From: Neelides folsomi
Taxonomy: Eukaryota > Arthropoda > Collembola > Neelipleona > Neelidae
Length of the DNA stretch: 64,000 bases
Reading direction: 5' to 3'
NCBI GenBank assembly: GCA_034687125.1
Contig: JAQGBZ010000199.1
Coordinates: 51,698-115,697 of the forward strand
The translations under genes and the position numbers were made by a program. The notes beneath the pieces were generated by a model. That model was given only the letters and a program-made list of their open reading frames with translations. It was not told the origin of the DNA and made no database searches. The stretch's first letter is position 1, and each line of letters starts with the position of its first letter. Below are positions 1 through 11,828 of the stretch, in pieces.

Positions 1-10
1 ATATTCATAC

Positions 11-787
11 TTTTAAAAGTGGTCTTGAAAGATTCATTTGTTGAAAAGTCAAGTCTGTATCGAAACTTTGATTATCAGGAATTTTCTCGTAGTCCTCTTC
101 AACTTCATCTTCTTCCTTTTGGATTCTTCTTTTTTGTTTTGCCTTCCTCAGTTTATCCCTTACTTTGATTTCGTCTTCTTTCAATTCATCGTCAGAGAAA
201 TCGATATCGTCGTCTTTAACAGCCTTCTTTTTCTTCTTTTTAACCTTCTTTTTCTCGTTATCGTTAGCCCATTGAAGCGAAATGGAATCATTGGAGTCTG
301 ACTCATAACTGCTAATTTTTTCCTCTTGAACCTCTTCATCAGATTCTTCTTTAATGTCATCGATATCTTCAGAATTGTCTATTCTTTTAACAATCTTCTC
401 ATCAAGAGTTGTCCGTTTTGGGATAGTTTTCCGCTTCGTCAAGGCTAATTTCTCTCCCCAGATATCATCAGAGAATGAAGAGAATTGAAATGCGGAATCC
501 AAACCTCCATTTGGCTTCCCTGTTTTTGCTCTTTTCTTACTTGGTTGTAGCTAAAATGATAATAAATAGTAAAATTAACAATAACTGTATTTTGATGTGA
601 GTAGCAATCAAAGTACCAATGATACTTTAATTAAATCATCATTATTAAAACAAAATGTATATAATGATAAAAATGAATTAGCGTTTTATAATGATAAATA
701 ATAACAAACCTCATGGTCTGAATTTGAATCTTCAGAAAAGTTTTCTGGGTCATCGTCATCATCAATCGATTTTACTAAATCACTCAT
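11..787 (-). CDS. DDX27: ATP-dependent RNA helicase DDX27, N-terminal part (partial)
   Basis: Two exons are visible on the minus strand: 787-710 (start codon, 26 codons, donor GTTTGT) and 550-11, which ends at a GTATGA donor at the window edge. The rest of the gene lies outside. The encoded ~206 residues are highly acidic then Lys-rich (DDDDDP near the start, a KKKVKKKKKK run). They finish with FQQMNLSRPLLK, the Q-motif that opens the DEAD-box core of DDX27/Drs1. The family acts in the nucleolus in maturation of the large ribosomal subunit. The charged N-terminus is typical of it. The helicase motifs themselves are not in the window, so the call rests on the Q-motif and the acidic N-terminus. 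It is divergent from CCDC25, 365 bp away. Confidence 0.85.
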
Positions 788-1152
788 TCTTATGAATAAA
801 AAAACAGCAAAGACTTAATTGAAAGTTAATGAAGTAAACCAGTTAAAAAATAAACAGATTAAGAGCTGCAGTCGCAGCCGCGTGCACGTGGATAGAAAAA
901 GAGAAAATGTATTGAATGTACAAAATGGCCCGCTACCATGCTTGTCATATCGCAGCTTATTCCTTCGTCTTATAGCGCAACTTGAGGATCCACAGACTTC
1001 ACACTCAAAAGCCGACAACTGTTTAATTAAGATTCGCCTTTTGACCAAATTTACCTGTAAGTGTCCATTAAATTAAATGCTATTTTATTTTATTATCTTG
1101 ATTGAAATATTCTATGATTTAATGTTTATAGGAGGGCTTTGAATCGCTCAAA
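788..1152. promoter_or_regulatory. Divergent promoter region between DDX27 and CCDC25
   Basis: This 365-bp gap separates two start codons facing away from each other, so it probably carries a bidirectional promoter. No TATA box is obvious. On the plus strand it holds a likely 5' UTR intron of CCDC25 (donor GTAAGT at 1057, acceptor AG at 1130-1131). The short antiparallel frames here are not convincing as genes. Confidence 0.5.
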
Positions 1153-2149
1153 ATGGTTATTTATCACACTTCAAATGGTATGTCAAAAAGTCAAAATTCA
1201 TAAATTGCCATTTTCTCCATTTTAATTATTTTACCTGTAAAATTGAAATTTTGGGATTGAAATCTTATACTAATTTTATACTTTTAGTTGTGGACCCACC
1301 GACAATATTATTTATGGGTCTAGACAAATATGAAAGTAAGAAGAAGAAAAATTACATAATGTTTTGAGTAATGAATTAAGATTTATAAATGCACCTTTAC
1401 AAATTATATTATAATTAGATGAAGATCTAATCAAGTGGGGCTGGCCCGAAGATGTCTGGTTTCACGTAGACAAACTTTCTTCAGCTCATGTTTATCTGAG
1501 ATTACGACCAGTGAGCTTTAAATGAATAAAATATTAATAATGTATTCTTGTTCAATTTCAAAATATAAAATTTCTAACTTGTAAATTATATTGAACAGGG
1601 CGAGACAATAGATGATGTTCCACAAGCTTTAATTGATGAAGCATGCCAACTTGTCAAAGACAATTCAATCTCGGGACGAAAACTAGCCACGGTGGACGTC
1701 GTCTATACACTTTGGAGCAATTTAAAGAAAACTGCAGACATGGAAGTTGGTCAAATTGGCTATTGGAAAGAGAAGGAAGTAAAAACGGTCAAAAATGTTG
1801 GTAAAAAACCAGAAGTTGTGAAAAGGTTGGGGAAAACAAGGGAAGAAAAGCAAGTGGATCTTCGCGCTGCAAGAGAAGAAAGAGACACGAAAGAGAGAAA
1901 TGCAATCAAAGAAGCAGATAAGAAGCGAAGAGATGAAGAAAAAAATCTCGAAAAGAAAAGGGCCCAAGAAGCCGAATTAAGGTTTGTTTATATTATTAAT
2001 TATTACTTTTGCATCTTATGTAAGAGATGACTAAATTTTTAAATATTTTTTTTGTAATTTATAGGAGCTATACTTCATTGATGAGTTCAGATAAGATGAA
2101 GTCTAACCGTGATAATAATAGTGGCTCTGATTCGGATGATTTTATGTAA
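1153..2149 (+). CDS. CCDC25: Coiled-coil domain-containing protein 25 (CCDC25)
   Basis: Five exons: 1153-1177, 1288-1335, 1419-1510, 1599-1981, 2065-2149. All join in phase and give 210 residues, against ~208 in human. Diagnostic strings are [37 protein letters not shown] and [17 protein letters not shown], the NFACT-R/DUF814 fold. A Lys/Glu-rich helix follows, and the tail is GSDSDDFM, almost the human ending. In mammals the protein is described as a membrane-associated sensor of extracellular DNA, but its wide conservation suggests an older role related to the ribosome-associated NFACT proteins. That older role is inference. The gene has a 5' UTR intron and converges on IFT52. An AATAAA signal lies at about 2269. 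Confidence 0.96.
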
Positions 2150-2727
2150 TATGACAATTTTATTTATCTGTTTCTTCTTATGCCAAACACCGCGATTCCT
2201 TCCATTCACATTTTTCTATTATTATATTGAATTGATTACATTAAATTGGCTACTTGCTTCAATTGTTCAATAAAATAAATATCTATTACTGTTATAAATG
2301 AAAAGTGAGATTTTTGTTTCAAAGGGATTTCATAAAAAATTATTTAACGATATTTTACAAGAACAATAAGGGCAACATTTAACGAGATATACTTATTTTA
2401 ATGTTTACTATCATATTGGTAGTCCTATCTGAATATTTTATTGCTTAAATATTTAAGTATAATTCTTTTTTATAAGAACTCTTTTTATGTTTAGTGTTTC
2501 GTTTATTTTATAATTTAGATTGGTCATCGGTGGTGACCAAATGAAACTTATTATGCGTCGTCGAATCTTGTTACGTCTCTCTCGGGCGAATTGTTTCTTT
2601 CTGTATTTTGTCCCCCATCAAATCCAAACTTATTGTCCTAAGTTAAAGAATCTTTATTAGCAGAGTTTACTTTAAATATTTCCCAAAGTCGTAACTTAAT
2701 GTTAGAGAAATCTTAAACAAAATATTC
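2150..2727. other. Convergent 3' regions of CCDC25 and IFT52
   Basis: This holds the 3' UTRs of two converging genes. CCDC25 has AATAAA near 2269. A less AT-rich patch at about 2530-2640, read on the minus strand, is probably IFT52 3' UTR. No further gene is visible. Confidence 0.5.
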
Positions 2728-4494
2728 TTAAATATACAAAATTACCGATTTTTTAAATTCAACTATTTCTGAAAGTATTGTAAAAAGTGTTGATTTTGGA
2801 TCCTTTTCTTCTCCATTTGGAGACACTTTGAGGATTGCGCCCATAGAAGAAACGAAGAATGCCAGGTCATCGTCACTGCATTTATTTGTTAGTTGTGCTA
2901 GTCGGATTTTCTCTGATGCGAATTCCTCATCAAGATCGAAGAGTTCAAGTGGCGGAGGAGGAAGTTCACGAAATGACGGAGGAAATACCTGAAAGACAGT
3001 TTTTCTTTAAATATTACAAATTAATATGATTAATCATATCAGAATGGTTTCAGAATATGCTGATCTGATGACAAATAGATTTTAAACTTACGGCAATCTT
3101 TAATGAGGGAAGAGGAGTTTCAAACTGAGGCTGAATGAGTTTTAAAGGCCCCTTTTTCACATTCATTTCTTCATAAGCCATGATTACTTCTGGGAGGAGG
3201 TTAGAATTAAGACTAAACAATTTTTGATCCATTAACCTTGTCGGCTCAATTATTCTGTTTATACAAAAAAGTCATTGTTAAAATTTTCAAATTTCAATCT
3301 TAATCTTCAACTCATTAATACTTAATAGTATTTCATATGTCTTTTATTTTACCCTAAATTGTTAGCGCTTCCAGGCATAATAAAATCATCAGATTCTTGT
3401 AAACAAGCCCGAACTTTCTCTGCCCCATCAATGTGATCAGACACGAAGTTGTACTCGTTGATTTCAGAATCATCAATATCTGTAGCTTCTATGCTCAAAC
3501 TTCCGTTGGAAAGAAGATTTAAGAAAAAATCGAGAAGTAATCCATTTTCTTCTTTAATAATATACCTGAGTAAACAAAATATCAAGAAATTATTATAGAT
3601 AAATAATCATTATCTTATAACAATATTTTTCATTAATTAAAAACAAATGAACAATAAATTAACCATAATTGTTAAATATCGAATTTTAGTGTTTGAAAAA
3701 TCATATTTTGCATTTTTACTTGTCCGAGAAAGTATGTCCTGAACCAAAAAGTAAAACTTTTCCCCTTGTCGTCGAATTGGCATAAATGGCTCCAATTGGC
3801 CTCCCTGCCGGATAAGATGTTGATCCTGTGGCCAAAATTACTTTTGTCGCTTGTGGGGTCGTCACATTAAGTGTGCATCCATTAGTATAAACAACGTTCA
3901 AGTTTTCGTGTTCTCCTTCCAAATTGCTCTCCAGAAGGACTGGACATGTGAGGCCTTTTTCGATGTAACAGTCTTTAGGATGGTTGTATTTATGAAACAC
4001 CGTTCGAACGACGCAATCTTTTATGACGCTCATTCCAAAAAGATCAGTGAGAGCATTGTAGTAATTGACTTGAGCGAACGCCTCAGCAAGGATGAGGATC
4101 GAACCTCCGCGATCAACGTAAGTTTTCAACGCTGACACTTCACTCATTGTTAAATGCTGGTTGATCCCAGCCATTACAATCAGCTTACTGTACGGCATCA
4201 TCTCTTCGACAAAATCTTCTTTTAATCTAAAATAATTATTTTAACTTAATTGCAAAAAATGATTTTCATTTAAATATTTAAAAACATGCATGAACTTGTA
4301 TAAAACTATAACTAAATCTATTTATTTTTAATTCAAGATTATTAAATAAATACTTACGGAATAACTTTATGAAACCGATTCTTAAGTTTTCTATGAAACG
4401 TCTTGAAATTATCTCCAAGTCGGAATGTCTCATTCTTGGAGGCATAGAAAATAATCGCGGGTTCCGCGATGGTTCGAGGGAGTTGATAATTCAT
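2728..4494 (-). CDS. IFT52: Intraflagellar transport protein 52 (IFT-B core)
   Basis: Five exons on the minus strand: 4494-4358, 4226-3720, 3565-3353, 3254-3092, 2988-2728. The product is ~426 residues (human 437). The N-terminus has IIFYASKNETF. The GIFT domain shows VVRTVFHKYNHPKDCY and a GKVLLFGSGHTFSDK end. The C-terminal half has LIQPQFETPLPSLK and FPPSFRELPPPPLELFDLDE, all typical of IFT52/OSM-6. It is a core IFT-B scaffold needed to build cilia; in arthropods, sensory neuron cilia and, where present, sperm flagella. The last codons (after EIVEFKK) read into an intron-like GTAATT and stop early. The true end could therefore lie in an extra downstream exon. A CTTTAG acceptor just upstream of the ATG suggests a 5' UTR or additional N-terminal exon. 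Confidence 0.95.
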
Positions 4495-5939
4495 TTTGTT
4501 GATTCCAACCTCTTCCTCTTTTGGGTTGACCTTACCGGTCTAAAGAAAGGTCAATTGAACTCATTCAAATCATTCCATATGTCCATTTATAGTTATTACA
4601 TTTATCGTCTTCCTGGCATTTTTAACAGAGATAACAAAAAATTATTTTTTTGATTTTGGCAATCCTCTGGAAAAACAAATCTATGGTGATTCTGGATGAT
4701 TCATATATTAATATAGGTGTGCTATAGGTCTGTAATAGTAGTGCAAATACATACGTTCACAGTTACAATCTTACAATGGATTATCCGATCCGCTCATAAG
4801 CGGAATACCTTTAATCATTTAAAAGACATTGCTCTATGAAAAATTTATTGTTATATAGCATAGGGGAAACGCCGATATAAGGGAAGGGAGTAAACTCACA
4901 GTAAACCCCCATTAGTTATTTTAAATCTCTTACCTCTAAAGATATAGGAGTCAACATTGGAGCCATTGAGTTATCTCACGTATCTTTATGCAGCTTATTT
5001 TTCTATTCGGACTGAAGATTAAAAAATTATCTTTGGTGACTTTGGGGTGTTATATGATCGGAAATAACTATTTTGAAGCAATAATCGCTTCATGACAGGA
5101 AAATGACATGAATGAATTGATATGCTTTGAAAGGTGTCAATTTCAATGGGAAGTGTTGAGCAACTTCGCATATGACTACCACTTATCTTGTCATTGAATT
5201 TGACTTTTTTCAAATACATGCATTTTAATATTGATATTAACAATTTTAGGGAATAAGAAAATAAGTCTCTAGTTAAGTAGTTCGTGTATAATAGAGTGAT
5301 CTTAATTTTTACCAATCGTGCCTTCAGTGCAGTTCAGCATTCGTTGCTAACAACAAAGACCTCGCGCACGTTTGTAATGTTTAAAGTGGATGACATTGGT
5401 GCAAGCGTACAAGGTACAAGCTATAGATGCCCTGTCTAGCTAGATCTACCTGTAATAATGTATTGCCTTAAAAATGATTTTATTTTCTACTTTTAAAATT
5501 AATTTCTCGATTTATAATTTCTCAAATCAAATTAGGCTACAATGCTACAAATCATGAATTTGAGTGTTTTCACAATGAAATTCATTAAATTACATCTGGT
5601 ACTTATAATTTCTTTTCATGCCAAATGATATCTTTTTAAATATAGGAATATCTAGAATATTTCATACCTATATCTAAAACGTTAATAATATTACATAGCA
5701 TTTCTTAATTATGAAATTATAATTGACATCATTAATCGGACGCCTTTATCAATACCAAAGACCAAAGGTATAGCATAAACATGTCAAATAAAAAATGCTT
5801 AATAGATTATAAAAATGTTTATTTTATTTTCATTTTGAAATTCTTTCATATAAAATCTCAATTTGTGGTATTCAGAAGGGTTAAATACTTATACAAAAAT
5901 AATACAGTTTGTAGGATTCATTGGCTCGAAAATTTTCAA
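4495..5939. other. Intergenic, no supported gene
   Basis: The 1.4 kb between the starts of IFT52 and the 3' end of the Gly/Tyr-rich gene holds the IFT52 promoter and 5' leader. A 98-codon minus frame at 5019-5315 is AT-rich, low in G/C at third positions and matches nothing I know, so I did not call it. No RNA gene or repeat was recognised. Confidence 0.4.
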
Positions 5940-6639
5940 TTATTTCCTTCTATAGGCATTTGCAGAACCAGCATTTGCTGTAGCAGATGCACTTGATCCT
6001 GAGAAAGCAGCGTTGAATGGACCAAATCCTGCAGATGCGGTGAAAGCTTGAGATTGGGCACTTGAAGATGCTTGAGATTGACCACGACCGCCTCCGTATC
6101 CTGGATATCCACCATATCCTTGTCCTGATAAATTCAAATTCAAAATTCAAATATTTTCTTTATTGGATCTTTACTAATACAATTTTATTAGATGAATAGA
6201 TTTAGAACAAACCTCCATATCCACGATCATATCCACGATCGTATCCTCCATATCCACCGCCGTGATGTCTTCCATATCCTCCATATCCACCCCCATGGTG
6301 TCGGCCTCTGTAGCCTCTGTGTCCTCCGTATCCTCCTCCTCCGTAAGGATTATCGTAATAGTTACCAGTATATCCACCGCCGAACCCTTGTGGAGATCTC
6401 ACTGTTCGGTATAATGGTTCATATGTGGCATCAGCTATAAAAATAAAAATTTATTCATTTGATTCTTATATGATACAAAAAGTAATAATATGTAGCAATC
6501 TAAGATTACAATTTGTCTATTTAACTACACAATTTAATGAAATTTTTGGAAATTGTAACTTACAATCAAATTCTGTTAATTCGGCTAATGAGAGAGCGAA
6601 GATTGTAGATAAAACTACTATGATTGCGAACTTGGCCAT
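5940..6639 (-). CDS. Gly/Tyr/His-rich secreted protein with Ala/Ser-rich tail
   Basis: Three exons: 6639-6564, 6434-6213, 6124-5940, giving 160 residues. Residues 1-19 (MAKFAIIVVLSTIFALSLA) form a clear signal peptide. The middle exon has imperfect repeats of GGYGGYGRHHGGGYGGYDRGYD. The last exon changes to Ser/Ala/Gln-rich sequence (QASSSAQSQAF, SASATANAGSANA), ending RRK. The composition suggests a structural secreted protein: cuticle, silk, egg-shell or glue. The exact role is unknown. The start is fixed by the signal peptide and a TATA box 132 bp upstream. It is the first of four neighbouring secreted genes with the same promoter octamer. The two other open minus frames over this interval are shadows made by the repeats. 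Confidence 0.85.
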
Positions 6640-6770
6640 TTTCCTTGTATTAGAATATTGGTAAAATAAGAATATTATAAGTTATTAGCTAAAAGCTAAA
6701 GGTGATTGAGTATTGAAGCTATTGGTTGAGCTATTTGAGTTTGAATAAGCTCATTTCGACTCGAAATCTT

Positions 6771-6778
6771 CTTTTATA
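6771..6778 (-). promoter_or_regulatory. TATA box of the Gly/Tyr-rich gene
   Basis: TATAAAAG on the minus strand, 132 bp upstream of the start codon. Transcription would start near 6745 and leave a ~105-base leader. The identical octamer precedes the three following secreted genes. Confidence 0.6.
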
Positions 6779-6834
6779 CATCTGAAAAGAGAAAAAATGA
6801 CGTCAAGAAAATTTCCAGCAATCCTCATCGAGCA

Positions 6835-7206
6835 TTAAGATATAAAAAACGAAGGTGTCTTACTACGAGAGCGAACCTGAAGGTTGTAACGAGTTCTGCA
6901 TTGATAGCAAAGCATTTTTAGAATTATGACCACTTTATGATCTTTGGGTTCATCAGATGAAGATAGAAGTAGGAACCGGTTCCTAATCTTATTATAATGA
7001 CGACCACGGGCTTCTTCAGGATCTTGTTGACCACTCCAAAGATTCATGACATCATCACGTTCATAAGTAATGGTGCTTGAAATGTATTTTAAACATATCC
7101 GCAAATATGCTTTGCAGTTTTTTCTCACAGTCCAAGATACTAAAAATGTGCAAAATTCATTGAAATATCTTTTGGTATTTCCTTGTATCAATCTTGTTTG
7201 ACGCAT
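6835..7206 (-). CDS. Possible orphan protein or exon, 123 codons
   Basis: An ATG-started frame runs for 123 codons on the minus strand. Its G+C content is clearly higher than its flanks. The most protein-like part starts at an internal Met (~7049) and has GRHYNKIRNRFLLL and KMLCYQCRTRYNL. A good donor (GTAAGA after CGCTCTCGTA) lies at about 6862, so it may be one exon of a spliced gene rather than a complete CDS. No family, signal peptide or membrane segment was recognised. It sits directly upstream of the Gly/Tyr-rich gene's promoter. A chance frame remains quite possible. Confidence 0.25.
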   Translation of the reverse strand: MRQTRLIQGNTKRYFNEFCTFLVSWTVRKNCKAYLRICLKYISSTITYERDDVMNLWSGQQDPEEARGRHYNKIRNRFLLLSSSDEPKDHKVVIILKMLCYQCRTRYNLQVRSRSKTPSFFIS

Positions 7207-9575
7207 ACATGTTCCGTTTTAATTCTGCATTTGGAAAGTCCAGCCAGATTATGGAAATTATTATTTGCTAATAATAAACTTTTAAATGAATTTTATTTGA
7301 TTTCGGTGTAACTAATTTTGTGAAGCTATTTATTTTGACAAATGGTATAACACTTATACTAATTTGGATCGAATCAACATTAACTGAATATGAGTGTTTG
7401 TATGAAAATTATAATTTTTATGATTTGATTAAAGGTTAGTAAAGTAGTTTGTTTACTTATCAAGTCATTCCTTGTTTGTTTACAAGATGTAGAATAGATT
7501 CTTGTATGATAAGAAATCGTGTGCGTACTGTATGTAGGTAATGAACTCGTTCTTTCTGACCATCTAAATAGTACACACGCAAGAAGAAAAGATCTAAAGA
7601 CTCTTGCAAAAAATAGAAGATACAAACTTCCAAACATACATTCATTCATATGCATAGCATACGTACTTATGTACTTATTGCAATTAAGGTTAAAGATATT
7701 TCTACTAATGGTGAGTTATTTACATTTTTGACTATAAAAAGGTACTTTTCAATGATCAATTGTTTATGGTACTTCCTCAGTTCCGCTGACTCAAAAGGAA
7801 TAGAATAATAAAGTACTTTTTTACAATCTACAACATTTTGGCCATTTTGCAAACAATAAAGAAATTAGAATTGTATCTGTATTAGTAATTGTATTTTCAT
7901 TAATTTATTAATCATCGGCAAATAGTTTTTGTCCAATTTATTGACCTCAAACTGATCACATATGACCTTAGAAGAGATATTAAAATTGTAAAAATGAACA
8001 AGCAGTTTCATCTGGACCTAGGTGGATACTTTGGAATATAATGATAGTTAGAATGATGTTATTGTCCTTCATCTGTTGTTTCGACTTGTGCGTTGTTCAT
8101 TTATTAAATAGTAAGTAATGGGAGGAATCAAAGGTACTTTGCACTTTGAACTAGGCAAGAAAGACATTGACATTGACCATCACAAATAGTTAAATCCTTC
8201 AATCTTGTAATTAATTTACATCTTCTCATGGAATTTCTTTGGCTATGTCAAAAGATCTAACCCTTTTGATGTATCTATGCCGCAGCCCATAACTAATGGA
8301 TTACTCTTTTGATGCCATTTTTGTTACTTTGCAAAATTTTATTTATACATATTATTTTAGCAAAGCAGAGGTTAGTGTATATAGCTCTGAATGTGAATCG
8401 TTTGGGTATGAACCTATGAACGATAAAAGTGTAGAAGCTTTTAAACATTCTAATTGAATGATAAAAACTAAAGTAAATTATAATATTATATTTTTAAAAA
8501 AGCTTTTCGGAACCGGAATTAATACATTCTTGTAAGATAAAAGATGATAAAAAACAATAAAATATTTTATTTATATAAGTATCAAGTGTGTTCTATTTTA
8601 TGGCAAAGGATATTTATGAATGCACATAATTTTACATAATCTTTTCCTATCAATACAAAAATTCTTAAACTTATACATTAAGTAAGATAGGATACATAGT
8701 TAAAAGTCTATCTTCACTATAAGCAATGTATCCATAAATCATTAAAATGACGATTGTTTAAATAAATAAACCTATTTGATATTTTATGAAAATTCAAGAA
8801 TCTCTGATTAACAATATTAATAATGTGCGTATAGATGCCATTGGCCCCTCTACGTCGAACCTCTACAAAGGTGCACGGATTACATATTACATGGGTTTAC
8901 ATCATAAAGTAATTATGTAGGTATATGCAATTTGCATTATTTGAAGGTTTTTGGTCTCGGATCTCAGCAAAACATTGCAGGGTGAATGAAATAATATGAA
9001 TTAAAAATTACAGAATTTAAGCTTTCGGGTACACGGCGAATCTTGCCATCCTTGAACTTAACATCTTAAATCTTTAATAAATAGGAATTAAAATCATAAA
9101 AGTGTCTAGCTGAGAGTAAGTAATAGAGTAATAGATTAATCAAAACATATCCAATTTAAAAAGTTTTCTATTTTGATGATCGCTGGAATTTTTATGATCA
9201 TAAATTGTAAAAAAAATAATAAGCTTAATGATTTTAAGTATGAAAATTATAGGATAAGATAAGGATATTAGTATGCATGTTGATGGAGATTTTTACGACG
9301 AAAATAGGCTGATATATAAAATTTATCAAAACAATGTTTTTATTTGTATTTTTTGTACATATTCGTTTTCAAATTTTCATAAACAATATTTAATAAAAGG
9401 AAATAACAAAAAATGTAATAGAAAAGTATGCTCATACCAAAAGCATACAAATACTAATAATATAATTAATAAGCGTAGATAGAGAGAAATTGAGTATTTT
9501 TCTCATTTGGTCTCACAATTCATACAATTGTCAAAGATGTCATTCCTTGGAATAATAATCTTATAATTTAACTTT
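7207..9575. other. Intergenic, AT-rich, no supported gene
   Basis: 2.4 kb of AT-rich DNA. Short frames at 7380-7655 (both strands), 7667-7852 and 9273-9482 have low-complexity or non-protein-like composition and no splice context. No RNA gene or transposon end was recognised. Confidence 0.4.
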
Positions 9576-10154
9576 TTATCCTCTTGGTCCTCCGAATCCT
9601 CCAGCTCCTCCGTATGCTTGTGAATGTCCATAAGTTGCTCCACCCCCATGTCCGTGTGGAATATGTCCTTGAGAGTGATGTCCTGGACCTCCAAAACCAT
9701 GATGTCCGTTAACTCCTGGATGTTTGTTGTGATTGTATCCTCCATGACCTCCTCCATAAACTCCCGGTCCGTAAGCTCCTCCGCCCGGTCCATAAGCTCC
9801 ATTGTTATGTCCATACGCTCCATTATGTCCATAAGCTCCATTGTTTTGTCCATAAGCTCCTGGGCCATATGCTCCACCTCCTTGATGATGTCGTTGTGGA
9901 TCCGGATCTGCATTTCGACGCTCCCTCATTACAACTTCTTCTATGAAACGTTAAATCGGTTATTTACATAATTGTACAGATAGAAAGTTAGTACTAAATA
10001 TTTACTATGCATTTTATATTACATTATATGCTTGTAATATAAAATATTTTTATAATATATTAAGAAATTTACCTTCTTGATAAAATTGATGTTCGGCAAA
10101 AGAAACGGCAAAAATGGATAAAAGAGCGAAAAGAAGAATTATATGGGAATCCAT
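9576..10154 (-). CDS. Gly/His/Tyr-rich secreted protein (GAYG repeats)
   Basis: Two exons: 10154-10073 and 9940-9576, giving 148 residues. The signal peptide is MDSHIILLFALLSIFAVSFA (residues 1-20), followed by a short charged segment (EEVVMRERRNADPD). The rest is built from GAYGPGAYGQNNGAYGHN-type hexamer repeats, then His-rich sequence (HPGVNGHHGFGGPGHHSQGH), ending GGPRG. Like its neighbour at 5.9 kb it looks like a structural extracellular protein. High His with Gly/Tyr could allow metal binding or cross-linking, but that is inference. The minus frame overlapping at 9503-9913 and the plus frame at 9624-9971 are repeat shadows. Confidence 0.85.
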
Positions 10155-10937
10155 TTTAATTTGTTTGTGAGAACTTTCGGAATGAAATAAAACCAAAGGT
10201 GAATGATGTTCAATTTGAGTCTACGATCCCTTTTATACTTCATTGCTCCACCAATATTTAATGTCAGTGAAGGTGGATCTTCCCCCATAAGTTTCGACAA
10301 GCTAAAAAACTGTTGTTGTTTTGCCAAAAATGTATAAAGGTGTTTAATCGGAAGATGAAGGTTGAAGAGCGCTTGCCCTATCGAGACTTCTTATTTCTTC
10401 CTTTTTCCTCATCTCTAGGTACTTCCTAATTTCCTCTCTTCCAAGTATTTATTTTACTTACATATGTAAGTATATTACTTCCTACTTCAACCCAATTATA
10501 AACATTTTAATTAATTTTAATTTCATTATACATAATTTCTCTTCTTGTGTATGCTTTCCAAGTTTGTTTTCCATCAGTGATAATTGCCATTTATGCATTT
10601 TATAAGTAATACAGTTAGTTTATGCATATGTAAGATACTACCTGTGGATTATATGTTATTCCAAATCTTAAGTATTATATATGTTATTTTTATTTATAAT
10701 AAAATCAATGAGAGATGAATACAAGGTTCATATTTTATTTATGTCATCCTATTAAATTTTATTTGGAACATTCGTGGAGTAAAATCAAAAATTAATTTAC
10801 TTGAATATTGATAATTTTTAAAGTAATATCTACTATTTAATTTGTATATGGTATACATAATTGCGTAATAAAAACAGTTAATGAAATGCTATAAGATCCA
10901 TTTTTTGTTAGTAGGTGTATATGTTTTCTTAAGGTAC
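10155..10937. other. Upstream region of the Gly/His-rich gene and downstream region of the lectin gene
   Basis: The gap holds the Gly/His-rich gene's promoter (separate entry) and the lectin 3' UTR. A 62-codon minus frame at 10139-10327 overlaps the leader and is not convincing. Nothing else was seen. Confidence 0.4.
10230..10237 (-). promoter_or_regulatory. TATA box of the Gly/His-rich gene
   Basis: TATAAAAG on the minus strand, 76 bp upstream of the start codon. Same octamer and orientation as at 6771, 11821 and 13134. Confidence 0.6.
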
Positions 10938-11780
10938 TTAAAGTTTCTCAAATTTCCACTGTTGGGCTTTAGAATTGTCGCACTTAACAGCAGTGACATT
11001 GACACCCACTCTGTAACAAACGAGTTTTATAAGATTAAATTAACAATTTATCTAGCCTGAAGGAATTCCCTAATCTCCACATAATTGAGAATTTCTTACC
11101 CTTCTGTCTTGATACAGAGTTCATTTTGATAGTTCTTTACTCGTCTATATCCATCTCCAACGTCGATGATTTCCCAAAGCTTATTGTTTCCCCAAGACCA
11201 TGCATAAAGCTAAAAATTTAAACAAAGCTCTCATGTAAAACTTACATTTGTCACAAATGCCTGTGCTGGTAATTTAAAACATTCTGTTTTAAAGTTAGTA
11301 AATAAAATATATACCCTTTGGAAGATATTGCCTTCTGACACGTATTCAAGAACGTAATCTTCGTTCAAAGTAGGGAAAAGTTCATACGCATTGTGAATCA
11401 CTTAAAAACATTATTAATTAACTAACTGTACTAATATAAAAGTATGCTTATCTACTCTTATCAATTGGATAATATAACTTACAAGATTTGACCATTCTCC
11501 ATTTTTGACCAGCTTCTTCTCCATAAGTTTCAGTATTGACGGGAGAGCTTGGATCTTGAGTTCCATTTACTGATAATACCTTTAAACCAATTTGATTAAA
11601 TTAACAAAATTTTATAAAAATAAAGGAAATTAGGAAGAATGGGAAATTTACCGCATCTGGGTGGAGTCTTGAAGTGATTTTGTAAACTCCACGATTAAAA
11701 AATTCCGTTCCATTACGATCTTCGAATCCAAAGGCAAGAGCTGAGGCAAAGAGAGGGACGAAGAAAGCTAAAACCTTCAT
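10938..11780 (-). CDS. Secreted single-domain ricin-type (R-type) lectin-like protein
   Basis: Five short exons: 11780-11652, 11579-11483, 11400-11315, 11209-11100, 11010-10938. All phases agree, giving 164 residues. The signal peptide is MKVLAFFVPLFASALAFG. The body is one beta-trefoil-like domain with QxW-type motifs at regular spacing: QKW (Trp ~70), NKLW (Trp ~116) and QQW (Trp ~159). This is the three-lobed pattern of RICIN B-lectin domains. There is no catalytic chain, so it would be a stand-alone carbohydrate-binding or trefoil scaffold protein, secreted. The ligand cannot be told from sequence. One sequon (NVT) lies near the C-terminus. A TATA box is 41 bp upstream. No single exon is long, so the gene is invisible to plain frame searches. 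Confidence 0.85.
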
Positions 11781-11820
11781 TGTGAATTATGTATGAAAAT
11801 TACACCTTCTTGGTCTCTTC

Positions 11821-11828
11821 CTTTTATA
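11821..11828 (-). promoter_or_regulatory. TATA box of the lectin gene
   Basis: TATAAAAG on the minus strand, 41 bp upstream of the start codon, implying a very short leader of ~15 bases. Confidence 0.65.

Noticed and set aside
5019-5315. 98-codon minus frame
   Set aside because: AT-rich third positions, no splice context, no recognisable motif.
6174-6440. Met/Asp/Glu-rich minus frame and His/Ile-rich plus frame over the Gly/Tyr-rich gene
   Set aside because: Shadows of the GGY repeat exon; the real frame has a signal peptide and proper splice sites.
7380-7655. 91-codon minus frame rich in Phe, Leu and Cys
   Set aside because: Composition typical of AT-rich noncoding DNA; start and end not supported.
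9503-9971. 136-codon minus and 115-codon plus frames with Met/Glu or Ser/Ile repeats
   Set aside because: Shadows of the GAYG repeats in the Gly/His-rich gene.
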